From Hyphomonas sp. (GTDB lineage Bacteria; Pseudomonadota; Alphaproteobacteria; Caulobacterales; Hyphomonadaceae), in the NCBI RefSeq assembly GCF_017792385.1, contig NZ_CP051230.1:1922001-1986000 (forward strand): a stretch of 64,000 nucleotides of DNA, written 5' to 3'. Positions 1 to 7,465 of this stretch are shown here, one piece after another. The translations under genes and the position numbers were made by a program. Numbering within the stretch: the stretch's first letter is position 1; each line of letters starts with the position of its first letter. The notes under the pieces were generated by a model. The model ran no database searches. It was not told where the DNA came from and saw only the letters and a program-made list of their open reading frames with translations.

Positions 1-466
1 CCCGGCGGAGATGAGCTGGCAGGCCGGTGTGGATGTGCTGACCTTCGGCCTGACCAAGACAGGTGCGATGGGATGCGAGATCATCCTGCTGTTCGGCCCG
101 GCGCGGGAGAAGCGGCGCGAGTTGGAGGCGCGGGCCAAACGGTCCGGCCACATGCCGCCCAAGATGCGTTATCTGGCGGCGCAGGCCGAGGCGATGCTGG
201 CGGAGGATTTGTGGCTGGAGCTGGCCGCGCAGGCGAATGCGATGGCGCAGAAGTTGGCCGGCGGGCTGGAGGCGCGGGGCATATCGCTGGCCTTTGCGCC
301 GCAGGGCAATGAAGTGTTCGCGCTGCTGTCGGACGATCAGGTTACGGCCCTGCGCGCGGCAGGCGCGGTGTTCTATCCTTGGATGGGCGGCAGCCAGCGG
401 CTCGTTTGTTCCTGGGCCACGCAGCCGGAGGAGGTGGACGCGCTGCTGGGCGTGCTGACCGGGTAA
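1..466 (+). CDS. Low-specificity L-threonine aldolase / beta-eliminating lyase, C-terminal part (5' end outside window)
   Basis: PLP-dependent fold-type I enzyme that cleaves L-threonine or allo-threonine to glycine and acetaldehyde. The frame is open from the left window edge, so the N-terminal half is missing. The visible protein carries the segment TFGLTKTGAMGCE; its lysine (residue 19 of the visible part) is the expected Schiff-base lysine. After it comes the family-typical RSGHMPPKMRYLAAQAEAML and a C-terminal domain ending in WATQPEEVDALL. The family assignment is firm at superfamily level; substrate range cannot be judged from this piece. Confidence 0.8.
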   Translation, partial: PAEMSWQAGVDVLTFGLTKTGAMGCEIILLFGPAREKRRELEARAKRSGHMPPKMRYLAAQAEAMLAEDLWLELAAQANAMAQKLAGGLEARGISLAFAPQGNEVFALLSDDQVTALRAAGAVFYPWMGGSQRLVCSWATQPEEVDALLGVLTG

Positions 467-558
467 ATTTTCAGCTTTCCGGCCTTGCTCTGGACGGATC
501 GGGCGACGCACGGCAAAGAGGGGCGGTTGGAACTCACGGGAAGGGGTCTTTGTCCATC

Positions 559-1221
559 ATGTCCAGTCGCATTCGCGCGGTGATGCTTGCCGCGGCTTTC
601 GCCACCACGTCCCTGACGGCCTGTTCGACCGCCTATTACGGCGCCATGGAACAGTTCGGCTATCAGAAGCGCGACCTGCTGGTTTCGCGGGTCAATGATG
701 CGGCCGATGCGCAGGCCGATGCGAAACAGGAATTCACAACCGCCCTGGAAGCGTTCCGTTCGGTGGTGAATTTCGATGGCGGCGAACTGGAAGCCTCCTA
801 TGACTCGCTGAACCGCGCCTATGAACGATCCGAGGAAAAGGCAGACCGCGTGCGCGACCGGATCAAGGACATGAAGAACGTCTCGCGGGACCTGTTCGTG
901 GAATGGCGCAAGGAGTTGGAGGAATATTCCGATCCGAGCCTGCGCCGCGCCTCGGCCGAGCAATTGGAAGCGACCCGCGACCGCTATGCCGTTCTGGTCG
1001 AGAAGATGGACCGGGCCGCCGCCTCGATGGACCCCGTCCTGGCCGTATTCAAGGACCGGGTCCTGTTCCTGAAGCACAATCTGAATGCGCGGGCAATTGC
1101 GGCGCTTGGCGATGAAACGCGCGACATCGAGACCGATGTGGCCTCGCTGATTGCGGAAATGGAACGGTCCATCGCAGAGGCCGATGCCTTCATCGCGGAA
1201 ATGCAGGCCGGCAGCGTCTGA
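559..1221 (+). CDS. DUF2959 family lipoprotein
   Basis: Predicted 220-residue lipoprotein. The start at 559 gives a short n-region, a hydrophobic stretch and a lipobox LTAC with the lipidated cysteine at residue 22. The mature part is almost entirely charged alpha-helix (EKADRVRDRIKDMKNVSRDLFVEW and similar), as in the DUF2959 family of coiled-coil periplasmic proteins of unknown function. An upstream in-frame start at 379 would overlap the aldolase gene and hide the signal peptide, so it was not used. Function unknown. Confidence 0.8.
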   Translation: MSSRIRAVMLAAAFATTSLTACSTAYYGAMEQFGYQKRDLLVSRVNDAADAQADAKQEFTTALEAFRSVVNFDGGELEASYDSLNRAYERSEEKADRVRDRIKDMKNVSRDLFVEWRKELEEYSDPSLRRASAEQLEATRDRYAVLVEKMDRAAASMDPVLAVFKDRVLFLKHNLNARAIAALGDETRDIETDVASLIAEMERSIAEADAFIAEMQAGSV

Positions 1222-1300
1222 CGCGACTGGTTTTGCTGCACATGCGACGCCTGTGAGGGCGCTTCGGGGACAGTCTGTATTTTCATCAGGGCTGCGCGGG

Positions 1301-1708
1301 TCAGGTGTCCGGCAGAGGCAGCGCGCGCTCCGCGATCCGGCGCGGGCGGCGTGGCTTGCGGGCAATGACGAGCGGCGCGCTGTCGCGCTGTTCACCGGGA
1401 TGCATCGGGCAGCCGCCTGTGAGGGCCCGGCGCCAGGCATTTGAAGGGGTGAAGCTGAAGGGATCGGGCGTCAGGTCTTCCGCGCGCCGGCCGATACGGA
1501 CCAGACGGACCTGGCCCTGCACGTCAATCGAGACCTGGAACGGGACGCGCCGGCCATGCCGCGTGCGCACGTGAAAACGCAGTGCCACGACCTGCAGCCA
1601 GATCCAGAACCGGACGGGTTCGAGATGCGGCGGCAGGTCAAAAGCGAGCGGGGCAAACAGCCGGTCCATGCGCGCCAGTATACGCCAGGCCGCCAGGGGG
1701 GTGGACAA
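1301..1708 (-). CDS. Hypothetical arginine-rich protein, uncertain
   Basis: A 135-residue reading frame on the minus strand, convergent with the DUF2959 gene. The first codon is TTG; an ATG lies 14 codons in (MDRLFAPLAFDLPPHLEP). The protein has a plausible amphipathic core (RFWIWLQVVALRFHVRTRHGRRVPFQVSIDVQG) and a basic tail. No family was recognised and no clear ribosome-binding site precedes either start. It is listed because its composition looks more protein-like than the competing frames in this gap. Confidence 0.4.
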   Translation of the reverse strand: MSTPLAAWRILARMDRLFAPLAFDLPPHLEPVRFWIWLQVVALRFHVRTRHGRRVPFQVSIDVQGQVRLVRIGRRAEDLTPDPFSFTPSNAWRRALTGGCPMHPGEQRDSAPLVIARKPRRPRRIAERALPLPDT

Positions 1709-1829
1709 GGTTTCTGTCCGGATCAGTGTTCACGGCACAGGCAGCGCAGGAAAGTGTGGGACAGGACGTTCATCTGGCGTACCCTCGTGCCCGGGCAGGC
1801 AGCTGCCGGATCATTGGGGAGGAGAGAAG

Positions 1830-2177
1830 ATGACCTATGTCGATTGTTTCATGGCGGCCGTGCCGGAGGCGAACAAGTCGGCCTACCTGACGCAGGCGAA
1901 GATGATGGCCGGCATGATGAAAGAGCACGGCGCGCTCAGCATTACCGAATGCTGGGGCGTGGATGTGCCGGAGGGCAAGAAGACCTCCATGCATCTGGCG
2001 GTGATGCGCGAGGCCGATGAAGGGATCGTGTTTTCCTGGGTGACCTGGCCCTCGAAAGAGGTGCGGGATGCGGCGTGGGCCCAGATGGAGGCCGATGCGC
2101 GGATGCAGGGCATGGAGATGCCGTTCGATGGCTCCCGCCTGATCTTTGGCGGGTTCGAGACGATGCTGGAAGCCTAG
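1830..2177 (+). CDS. DUF1428 domain-containing protein (dimeric alpha/beta-barrel type)
   Basis: A 115-residue cytosolic protein starting MTYVDCFMAAVPEANKSAY with the DUF1428 signature: the opening strand MxYVDxFxxxVP, the central ECWGVDVPEGK, and FSWVTWPSKEVRDAAW followed by MPFDGSRLIFGGFE near the end. The family is small, adopts a ferredoxin-like dimeric barrel and has no established function. The start is set by GGAGAGAAG just upstream of ATG 1830; longer in-frame starts run into non-coding sequence. Confidence 0.88.
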   Translation: MTYVDCFMAAVPEANKSAYLTQAKMMAGMMKEHGALSITECWGVDVPEGKKTSMHLAVMREADEGIVFSWVTWPSKEVRDAAWAQMEADARMQGMEMPFDGSRLIFGGFETMLEA

Positions 2178-2253
2178 AGCGAGTCTCATGGCGTTTCAGA
2201 TCGTGTCACGGCATGTCATGCGGTTTCATGGCGGGCGCGGTGCGGGCAGTGGA

Positions 2254-2414
2254 GCCCTCGCTTGCGCTTCGGGCCTTGTTTCCCTGCATTTGATCCTAGA
2301 TCAAATGCTGCCGCTTTGCGGCACCGGGAGCAGCCCTTGCTTACGCTGCAGGCCTTTTTCCCCTCAATTCGATCCTCGATCGAATTGTCGCGCTTTGCGC
2401 GACCGGGGAAAAAG
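2254..2414. repeat. Two tandem palindromic repeat units downstream of rnpB
   Basis: Two diverged copies of an approximately 80-base unit (2254-2332 and 2333-2414). Each holds two hairpins. The first is CATTTGATC-cta-GATCAAATG in unit 1 and AATTCGATC-ctc-GATCGAATT in unit 2. The second is GCCGC-ttt-GCGGC in unit 1 and CGCGC-ttt-GCGCG in unit 2. Bases differ between copies but pairing is kept on both sides. In unit 2 an outer stem CTTTTTCCCC/GGGGAAAAAG closes the whole, giving a three-way-junction shape. The element begins right at the 3' end of the RNase P RNA. The stretch from 2178 to 2253 shows nothing recognisable. Confidence 0.75.
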
Positions 2415-2786
2415 ACCAGACGGCCTGTAAGCCGGGTTCTGTTCGTCCCTTGCGGGATCTGGCAGCCATTCCTCTGGGATGCCTGTTGCCAGGCACCTCA
2501 CGCGACACACCCGGGGCGCGGGCGGAAAACGGCCCATGCGCGCCCCCTATTCGGTCTTGCTCCGGGCGGGGTTTACCGTGCCGGTCCTGTCGCCAGTCCC
2601 GCGGTGGGCTCTTACCCCACCCTTTCACCCTTACCGCTCCATGAAGAAGCGGCGGTTTGCTTTCTGTGGCACTTTCCCTCGGCTCGCGCCGGGCGGCCAT
2701 TAGCCGTCGCCCTGTTTCCCTGGAGCCCGGACTTTCCTCCAACAGGCCGTTACCAGCCTGCCAGCGGCTGCCCGGCCGTCTGGTCA
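2413..2786 (-). ncRNA. rnpB: RNase P RNA (bacterial class A)
   Basis: Catalytic RNA of ribonuclease P, which trims tRNA 5' leaders. On the minus strand the universally conserved core is readable: GAGGAAAGTCCGGGCTCC near the 5' end, AGGGTGAAAGGGTGGGGTAA in the middle, and CAGAACCCGGCTTACAG close to the 3' end. The first and last about 12 bases (GACCAGACGGCC) pair to close helix P1. The 5' end is inferred from P1 pairing and from the promoter at 2795-2822, so both ends are good to a few bases. Confidence 0.95.
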
Positions 2787-2794
2787 AGGAGCGG

Positions 2795-2822
2795 TACATA
2801 AAGCTGATGTTGAAATATGCAA
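2795..2822 (-). promoter_or_regulatory. Probable sigma-70 promoter of rnpB
   Basis: On the minus strand TTGCAT (rc of 2817-2822) and TATGTA (rc of 2795-2800) are separated by 16 bases. Transcription would begin about 7-9 bases downstream, just at the first bases of helix P1 of RNase P RNA. Position fits well; the boxes themselves are only moderate matches. Confidence 0.5.
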
Positions 2823-2877
2823 GGTGTGGAAGCAATGCAATCATCTTTGCTGCAATAGCGTCAGAGGCCGACCGTCG

Positions 2878-4086
2878 CTAGTCGTACAGTCTTGGCAAGC
2901 CATACGTGTTCTCCAAATCATGAAGATACGAATAAGGATTGGAGACTTTTAGCTTTTTGCCCGATAGGTAGGATTTTACTCCGAGATCAATTGCTGCGAT
3001 TGCGGCGCCTGCCCCAAGTGCGACCGGAGTGCCAAGCTGCGAAAATACAGCCAAGGCACCGCCGGCTGGTGCCGAAACGGTTAGTGCACGGATTGCGCCG
3101 TCCCATACGGTCTCAATTGAATTCAGGCTGGCTTCTTTCTTGAGTGCCTTCATTTTGGGGTCAATGTTAGTTTGATATATTTGTTGGGCTCGTTTCTCGA
3201 TTGGTTCATCAGACTCGACCTCTGAAATAATGTTTCTGAAGTTCTGAAATTCTATGGACAGTTCCTGAAATTGCGTTTCTCTTCTCCTGCGGAATTTAAG
3301 TAGTCTTGAAATTGGCGTAGTTGGATCAACTTTCAGAGAGCGAAACGCTACATCTATAAGCGCTCCTGATGCACGATTATGGGTTGTGTCGACATCATCT
3401 TCGAAGAGGAACTGAGAACTAAGTCCATGCGACAACGTCTTACTTGTTAGTGGGGTTAGTGAGAGTTTCGAAGCGAGTTTCGCGGCTAAAGCCGTCATGT
3501 ACGAATTTGCGAAGCTCTTATCGACCAGAAGCCACTCGCCGTCTTGATCACTATACGTGCGTGGTTGACTACGAAGAAATGATGGTAGTTTCTGCGGGTG
3601 CATTCGCGCCAACGACAACTCATTCAGAAGGTTGTGTACATCCGGAGACAATTTTGTGGTGGAGATCCGTTCCATCACGTCTGTAGGTTGACTGACTGTG
3701 TTGTAATCGCCGAATTGGTCACGTGTGGTGAGTGCGGATTGTAGCTTTCTTGCCAAACTTGAAACTGCATCAATCGATGGATTCCGATAATCTCGACCCA
3801 CTTGCTGCATTGCGTATCGGATAGAGCCACGGGGTTTCGAAAGTCTAAGTATTTTTGTTCCAAGTTCTTCGGCAAACTCCGGGTGCTGATCGCAGTGAAG
3901 TGGTGATAGAAACCCTTCCGTAGCACAAACATGAGCATCAGTGTTTCGATATGGTTGAGCGATTTCAGAAGGCACTATGGTTTGGATATGGTCCCAAAAT
4001 AGCACTGCGGACTTTAGCCACGCAGAGTCTCTGATATCTATGGTAGGATGATATAGTGCTGTACCCAACATTCGAAGAACCCCCAA
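2878..4086 (-). CDS. DUF6236-like protein, AT-rich and probably acquired
   Basis: A 402-residue protein opening with ALYHPTIDIRDSAWLKSAVLFWDHI and then IVPSEI, which I recognise as the opening pattern of the DUF6236 family (function unknown). The middle is helical with no catalytic motif I can name. Near residues 345-385 lies a glycine/alanine-rich hydrophobic stretch (AGGALAVFSQLGTPVALGAGAAIAA) that may be one or two membrane helices. The first codon is TTG at 4086, preceded by AGGAA at good spacing; an ATG 15 bases further in is the alternative. Codon use and base composition are clearly AT-richer than all neighbours, suggesting horizontal transfer. Confidence 0.65.
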   Translation of the reverse strand: MGVLRMLGTALYHPTIDIRDSAWLKSAVLFWDHIQTIVPSEIAQPYRNTDAHVCATEGFLSPLHCDQHPEFAEELGTKILRLSKPRGSIRYAMQQVGRDYRNPSIDAVSSLARKLQSALTTRDQFGDYNTVSQPTDVMERISTTKLSPDVHNLLNELSLARMHPQKLPSFLRSQPRTYSDQDGEWLLVDKSFANSYMTALAAKLASKLSLTPLTSKTLSHGLSSQFLFEDDVDTTHNRASGALIDVAFRSLKVDPTTPISRLLKFRRRRETQFQELSIEFQNFRNIISEVESDEPIEKRAQQIYQTNIDPKMKALKKEASLNSIETVWDGAIRALTVSAPAGGALAVFSQLGTPVALGAGAAIAAIDLGVKSYLSGKKLKVSNPYSYLHDLENTYGLPRLYD

Positions 4087-4253
4087 TTTGTTTTCCTAGT
4101 GAGCGAGAATTATTATGATCGTAGGGTTGAATCGTTGCGCCTGTAAATGCTGACCAGAGTTAGAGGGTCGTGTCCAGCCAATGCGGTAATCATTACTGTG
4201 ACGTTCGATAGAGCCTTTAGAGTTAGATTTTGGCGCTTGTTAGAGCAAAATTT

Positions 4254-5069
4254 TCAGTCGCCGGAGAAATCCGGCGCGCGTTTTTCTAGGAAGGCGCGGA
4301 TGGCTTCGGCCTGGTCATTGGACTGGCTAGCCAGAAGGAACTGGTCGCGGTCCATGAAGCTGGTGGCGAAGGCGAGAGGCTGGGCCGCCGTGTCGATGGC
4401 CTGTTTGGTCATGCGCAGCGCGATCGGGGGGAGGACCGCATAGGCACGGGCAAGGGCATTGGCAGCCATGATCGCCTTGCCCGATGCGGCCACCTCGTCC
4501 ACAAGCCCCCAGTCCAGCGCGGTCTGCGCCGTCAGCTTGCGGCCCAGCATGATCAGCTGCTTTGCGCGCGACGGCCCCATCAGGGCGACGAGCCGGGGGA
4601 CCGAGCGCCAGCTCATATTCATGCCGAGCGGCACTTCCGGCAGGCGGAATTCTGCCGTGTCCGAACAGATTCGGTGGTCACAGGCGGCCACCAGCGCCAG
4701 ACCGCCGCCGATGCAGAAGCCGTCAATGGCGGCGATGGTGACCTGTTCAAGATCGGCCCAGGCCTGGCACATGTCCGGGCCGAGCCGGACAGCGCTGCGC
4801 TGCTGCAGCAGGGTCATTTCGTCCCGGCCCTTGCGGTCGGGATCCTTCAGGTCTGCCCCGGCAGAGAAAACGGATGTGCCGGTGAGCACGATGACAGAGC
4901 TGGAATCATCATCCGCGAGCGCCCGCGCCACATCCCGCAGCTCGGTCATGCCCTTAATGGACAGGGCGTTCAGCCCGTCGCCGCGATCATAGGTGATCGT
5001 GACGAGGCGGCCGGAGCGTTCCAGCGTGATGAAGTCGCCAAAGCGTTCTGTCGTGGGTGTGTCCGGCAT
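4254..5069 (-). CDS. Enoyl-CoA hydratase/isomerase family protein
   Basis: Crotonase-fold enzyme of 271 residues acting on an acyl-CoA, probably hydrating or isomerising an enoyl-CoA in fatty-acid or related catabolism. The oxyanion-hole segments are present: FSAGADL in the first half and the glycine-rich GFCIGGGLALVAACDHRI that starts the second, followed by FRLPEVPLGMNMSW. The start MPDTPTTERF (5069) has GGGAGG five bases upstream; a longer frame from 5096 lacks this. It lies next to a TetR regulator on the same strand, so the two may share regulation. Exact substrate unknown. Confidence 0.9.
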   Translation of the reverse strand: MPDTPTTERFGDFITLERSGRLVTITYDRGDGLNALSIKGMTELRDVARALADDDSSSVIVLTGTSVFSAGADLKDPDRKGRDEMTLLQQRSAVRLGPDMCQAWADLEQVTIAAIDGFCIGGGLALVAACDHRICSDTAEFRLPEVPLGMNMSWRSVPRLVALMGPSRAKQLIMLGRKLTAQTALDWGLVDEVAASGKAIMAANALARAYAVLPPIALRMTKQAIDTAAQPLAFATSFMDRDQFLLASQSNDQAEAIRAFLEKRAPDFSGD

Positions 5070-5158
5070 ATGTCCTCCCGTCCGGCCAACCGCCATTTTC
5101 GGCGTGTTTTCTATTGCTTTCAGGATCAGGGCGCGGACGGCGGGAAGTCAACCATCGA

Positions 5159-5815
5159 TCAGGAGGTCAGCGACCGCCCCATCAGGTCTGACAGGAGCGT
5201 GTCGCGTTCCTCCTGCGAGAGCGCGCTGAAATTCAGGGGACGTTCGGCCCGGCCGGAAACGACGAGATCCGCCAGCCCGTGTGCCATTGCCCAGGAGGCC
5301 ATGATGAGTTTCATCGCGCCGGGATCATCCGGCGGGTTCTCTCCGACCACGCTGCGCACGCCCGACATCAGCTTTTCATAGGCGGCGATGGACGCCTCTC
5401 CGAGTTCGGCGACACTGCGGTCGGGCTTTTCCGAACTGAACATCAGGCGGAACAGGGCCGGGTTTTCCAGCGCGAAGTCGATATAGCCGAGGCCTGCCGC
5501 GATCTGCTGGGCGCGCACATCGCTGTCTGCCCTGGCCTGCCGGGTCTCCTGCGCCTCGACCAGGCGACGAAAGCCGGAGGCGGCGAGGGCCGTCAGCAGG
5601 CCCTTGGCATCCTTGAAATGATGGGCCGGGGCGCCATGGCTGACGCCGGCCCGTTTGGCCACAGCGCGCAGCGAGAAGGATTCGATGCCATTCTCCGCCA
5701 GTTCAGCTTCCGCCGCGCGCAAGAGCGCCGTTTTCAGGTCGCCATGATGGTAGCGGTCTTTTGAGGCACGGCGCGAAGCGGTTTTTGATGCGGTCATGTG
5801 CGTACCATAATTCAT
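5159..5815 (-). CDS. TetR/AcrR family transcriptional regulator
   Basis: A 218-residue repressor-type protein. A basic N-terminal arm (SRRASKDRYHHGDLKTALL) leads into a TetR helix-turn-helix: LAENGIESFSLRAVAKRAGVSHGAPAHHFKDAKGLL. The C-terminal ligand domain has the FALENPALFRLMFSSE segment typical of the TetR_C_33/WHG type. It is divergent from the amidohydrolase at 5884, and a 12-bp inverted repeat sits between them, the expected operator for control of both genes. The first start is 5815; a second ATG at 5797 (MTASKTASRR) is equally possible. Confidence 0.93.
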   Translation of the reverse strand: MNYGTHMTASKTASRRASKDRYHHGDLKTALLRAAEAELAENGIESFSLRAVAKRAGVSHGAPAHHFKDAKGLLTALAASGFRRLVEAQETRQARADSDVRAQQIAAGLGYIDFALENPALFRLMFSSEKPDRSVAELGEASIAAYEKLMSGVRSVVGENPPDDPGAMKLIMASWAMAHGLADLVVSGRAERPLNFSALSQEERDTLLSDLMGRSLTS

Positions 5816-5822
5816 AACTTGA

Positions 5823-5863
5823 CACTGTCTAGATGTTTCGTTTAGGGGAAAATCTAGACAGTG
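5823..5863. promoter_or_regulatory. 12-bp inverted repeat, probable TetR operator
   Basis: Perfect arms CACTGTCTAGAT (5823-5834) and ATCTAGACAGTG (5852-5863) separated by 17 bases, lying between the divergent TetR gene (start 5815) and the amidohydrolase gene (start 5884). Position, symmetry and a divergent TetR gene together argue for an autoregulatory operator covering both promoters. Confidence 0.7.
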
Positions 5864-5883
5864 ACAAGATAAGTGGATTTGGG

Positions 5884-7407
5884 ATGTTGAAATGGATCGT
5901 TCGAATAGGGCTGGGCCTGTGCGTGCTTGCCCTTCTGGGCATGGTGTCGACCTATGTCTTTATCGACCGCGAGTTGAACCGGATGTATGGAGCCTTCGTC
6001 GAAGTGGCCGAGCCGGACTTGCCGCCACCGGGGCCGGGAGCGTATGCGCTGGTGGATGTGAACGTGCTTGCGCCGGAGGGGGATGTGTTCGTGCCGGGGC
6101 AGGCGGTCGTGGTGGACGCGGGCCTGGTCCGGTCTGTCGTGCCCGCAGACTCCGTGCCGGCGGGGCTCGAGACCGTCGACGGGCAGGGGCGCTATCTGAT
6201 CCCCGGCCTGACGGATTCCCATGTCCATCTCTGGCAAAGCGAGAATGACCTTCTGGTCTATGTCGCCAATGGTGTGACGCAGGTGCGCGACATGAACACG
6301 GTGCCGGTCAATCTGCGCTGGCGGGCAGAGATTGAAGAAGGCCGGATCGGGCCGGACATCTTTGCCGTTGCGCCGCAATTTGCGACCTTTGGCCCGATGG
6401 AGGGCGCCTTTGTCGGCTGGACCCAGCGCAAGACCATCGTCCGTACCGGGGATCAGGTGCACGATGCCGTGAAGGAGTTCTCGGATGAGGGATATGATGC
6501 GGTCAAGGCGAGCAGCTTTCTGGACAAGGCCGGCTATGAGGCGATGAGCGACGCGACCCGTGCGCAGGGCATCAAGCTGGTCGGGCATCTGCCGATTGCC
6601 ATCGGACTGGACGACCTCTGGGCATCGAATCAGAGCGAAGTGGCGCATGTCGAGGAATTCGTGAAAATTCTGGACCGGGAGTTTGGCGGATACGGGCCAG
6701 ACGAGGCCGACGCGTTCCTCGAATATGTCCGGGAGCGGAGCGGGGATGTCTCGGCCCGCATGATCGAGCAGGGCATTTCCGTGACCTCGACGCTGGCGCT
6801 GGTCGACAGTTTTCAGCGGCAGAAGACCGACCTGCATAGCGAACTGGATGCGGCCGAACTGGCCTACGAAAATCCGGGCATTGCCGAAGGCACGGTGATT
6901 ACCTCGCGGGGCATGGGGTGGCTGCCGGAGGTTAATATCTATCGCTGGCCGGAGGGGCTGACCGATGACCGCAAGGTGCGCAGCCGGGTCTATTGGCAGG
7001 CCTATGCCGACGCGCAGCATATCCTGTTTGATGCCTTCCTGAAGGCCGGTGTGCCGATCATGGCGGGGACGGACGCCAATGTGCCGGTGCGTGTGCCGGG
7101 CTTCTCGCTGCATGAGGAATTCGTGGCATTGCAGGCGGCCGAGATGAGCCCGGCGCAAATCCTGGCGTCGGCGACATCGGTGCCGTCCGATTATATGGGG
7201 TCGAATGCCGGGCGTATCGAAGCCGGGCGAGAGGCGGACCTCGTTCTGCTGCGTGGCAATCCGCTGGAGGACATTGCCGCGACGCAGGAGATCGACATGG
7301 TCGTGCTGGATGGGCGCCGGCTGGACCGCGACGCGCTGGATGCGCTGCTGGAGTCCGTGAAAGTCGCCAATGATGCGAGCCGGAAGGTGGCCCTCGAGCA
7401 ATTCTAG
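5884..7407 (+). CDS. Membrane-anchored amidohydrolase family protein
   Basis: A 507-residue metal-dependent hydrolase of the imidazolonepropionase/prolidase-like branch. Residues 1-25 (MLKWIVRIGLGLCVLALLGMVS) form a signal anchor, so the enzyme acts in the periplasm. The domain starts with a small beta-sandwich, then shows PGLTDSHVHLW (metal-binding HxH), a later GHLPI, and AGTDANVPVRVPGFSLHEE with the metal aspartate, ending in a composite-domain tail (EADLVLLRGNPLEDI). An upstream start at 5833 lies inside the operator palindrome and would block the signal anchor, so 5884 was chosen. Substrate unknown; TetR control is likely. Confidence 0.85.
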   Translation: MLKWIVRIGLGLCVLALLGMVSTYVFIDRELNRMYGAFVEVAEPDLPPPGPGAYALVDVNVLAPEGDVFVPGQAVVVDAGLVRSVVPADSVPAGLETVDGQGRYLIPGLTDSHVHLWQSENDLLVYVANGVTQVRDMNTVPVNLRWRAEIEEGRIGPDIFAVAPQFATFGPMEGAFVGWTQRKTIVRTGDQVHDAVKEFSDEGYDAVKASSFLDKAGYEAMSDATRAQGIKLVGHLPIAIGLDDLWASNQSEVAHVEEFVKILDREFGGYGPDEADAFLEYVRERSGDVSARMIEQGISVTSTLALVDSFQRQKTDLHSELDAAELAYENPGIAEGTVITSRGMGWLPEVNIYRWPEGLTDDRKVRSRVYWQAYADAQHILFDAFLKAGVPIMAGTDANVPVRVPGFSLHEEFVALQAAEMSPAQILASATSVPSDYMGSNAGRIEAGREADLVLLRGNPLEDIAATQEIDMVVLDGRRLDRDALDALLESVKVANDASRKVALEQF

Positions 7408-7465
7408 ATCCCATCGCCCGACGTCAGGGCTGTGCAGGAGAAAGACGGCTGGTATAGCTGTGCCT

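Noticed and set aside
2262..2844. Open frames of 60-180 codons on both strands across the RNase P RNA
   Set aside because: They lie over a structured RNA gene with clear conserved core sequences; the translations have no recognisable family or ribosome-binding site.
5854..7401. A 515-codon minus-strand frame opposite the amidohydrolase
   Set aside because: Composition is His/Arg-rich shadow coding; metal-binding motifs are on the plus strand.
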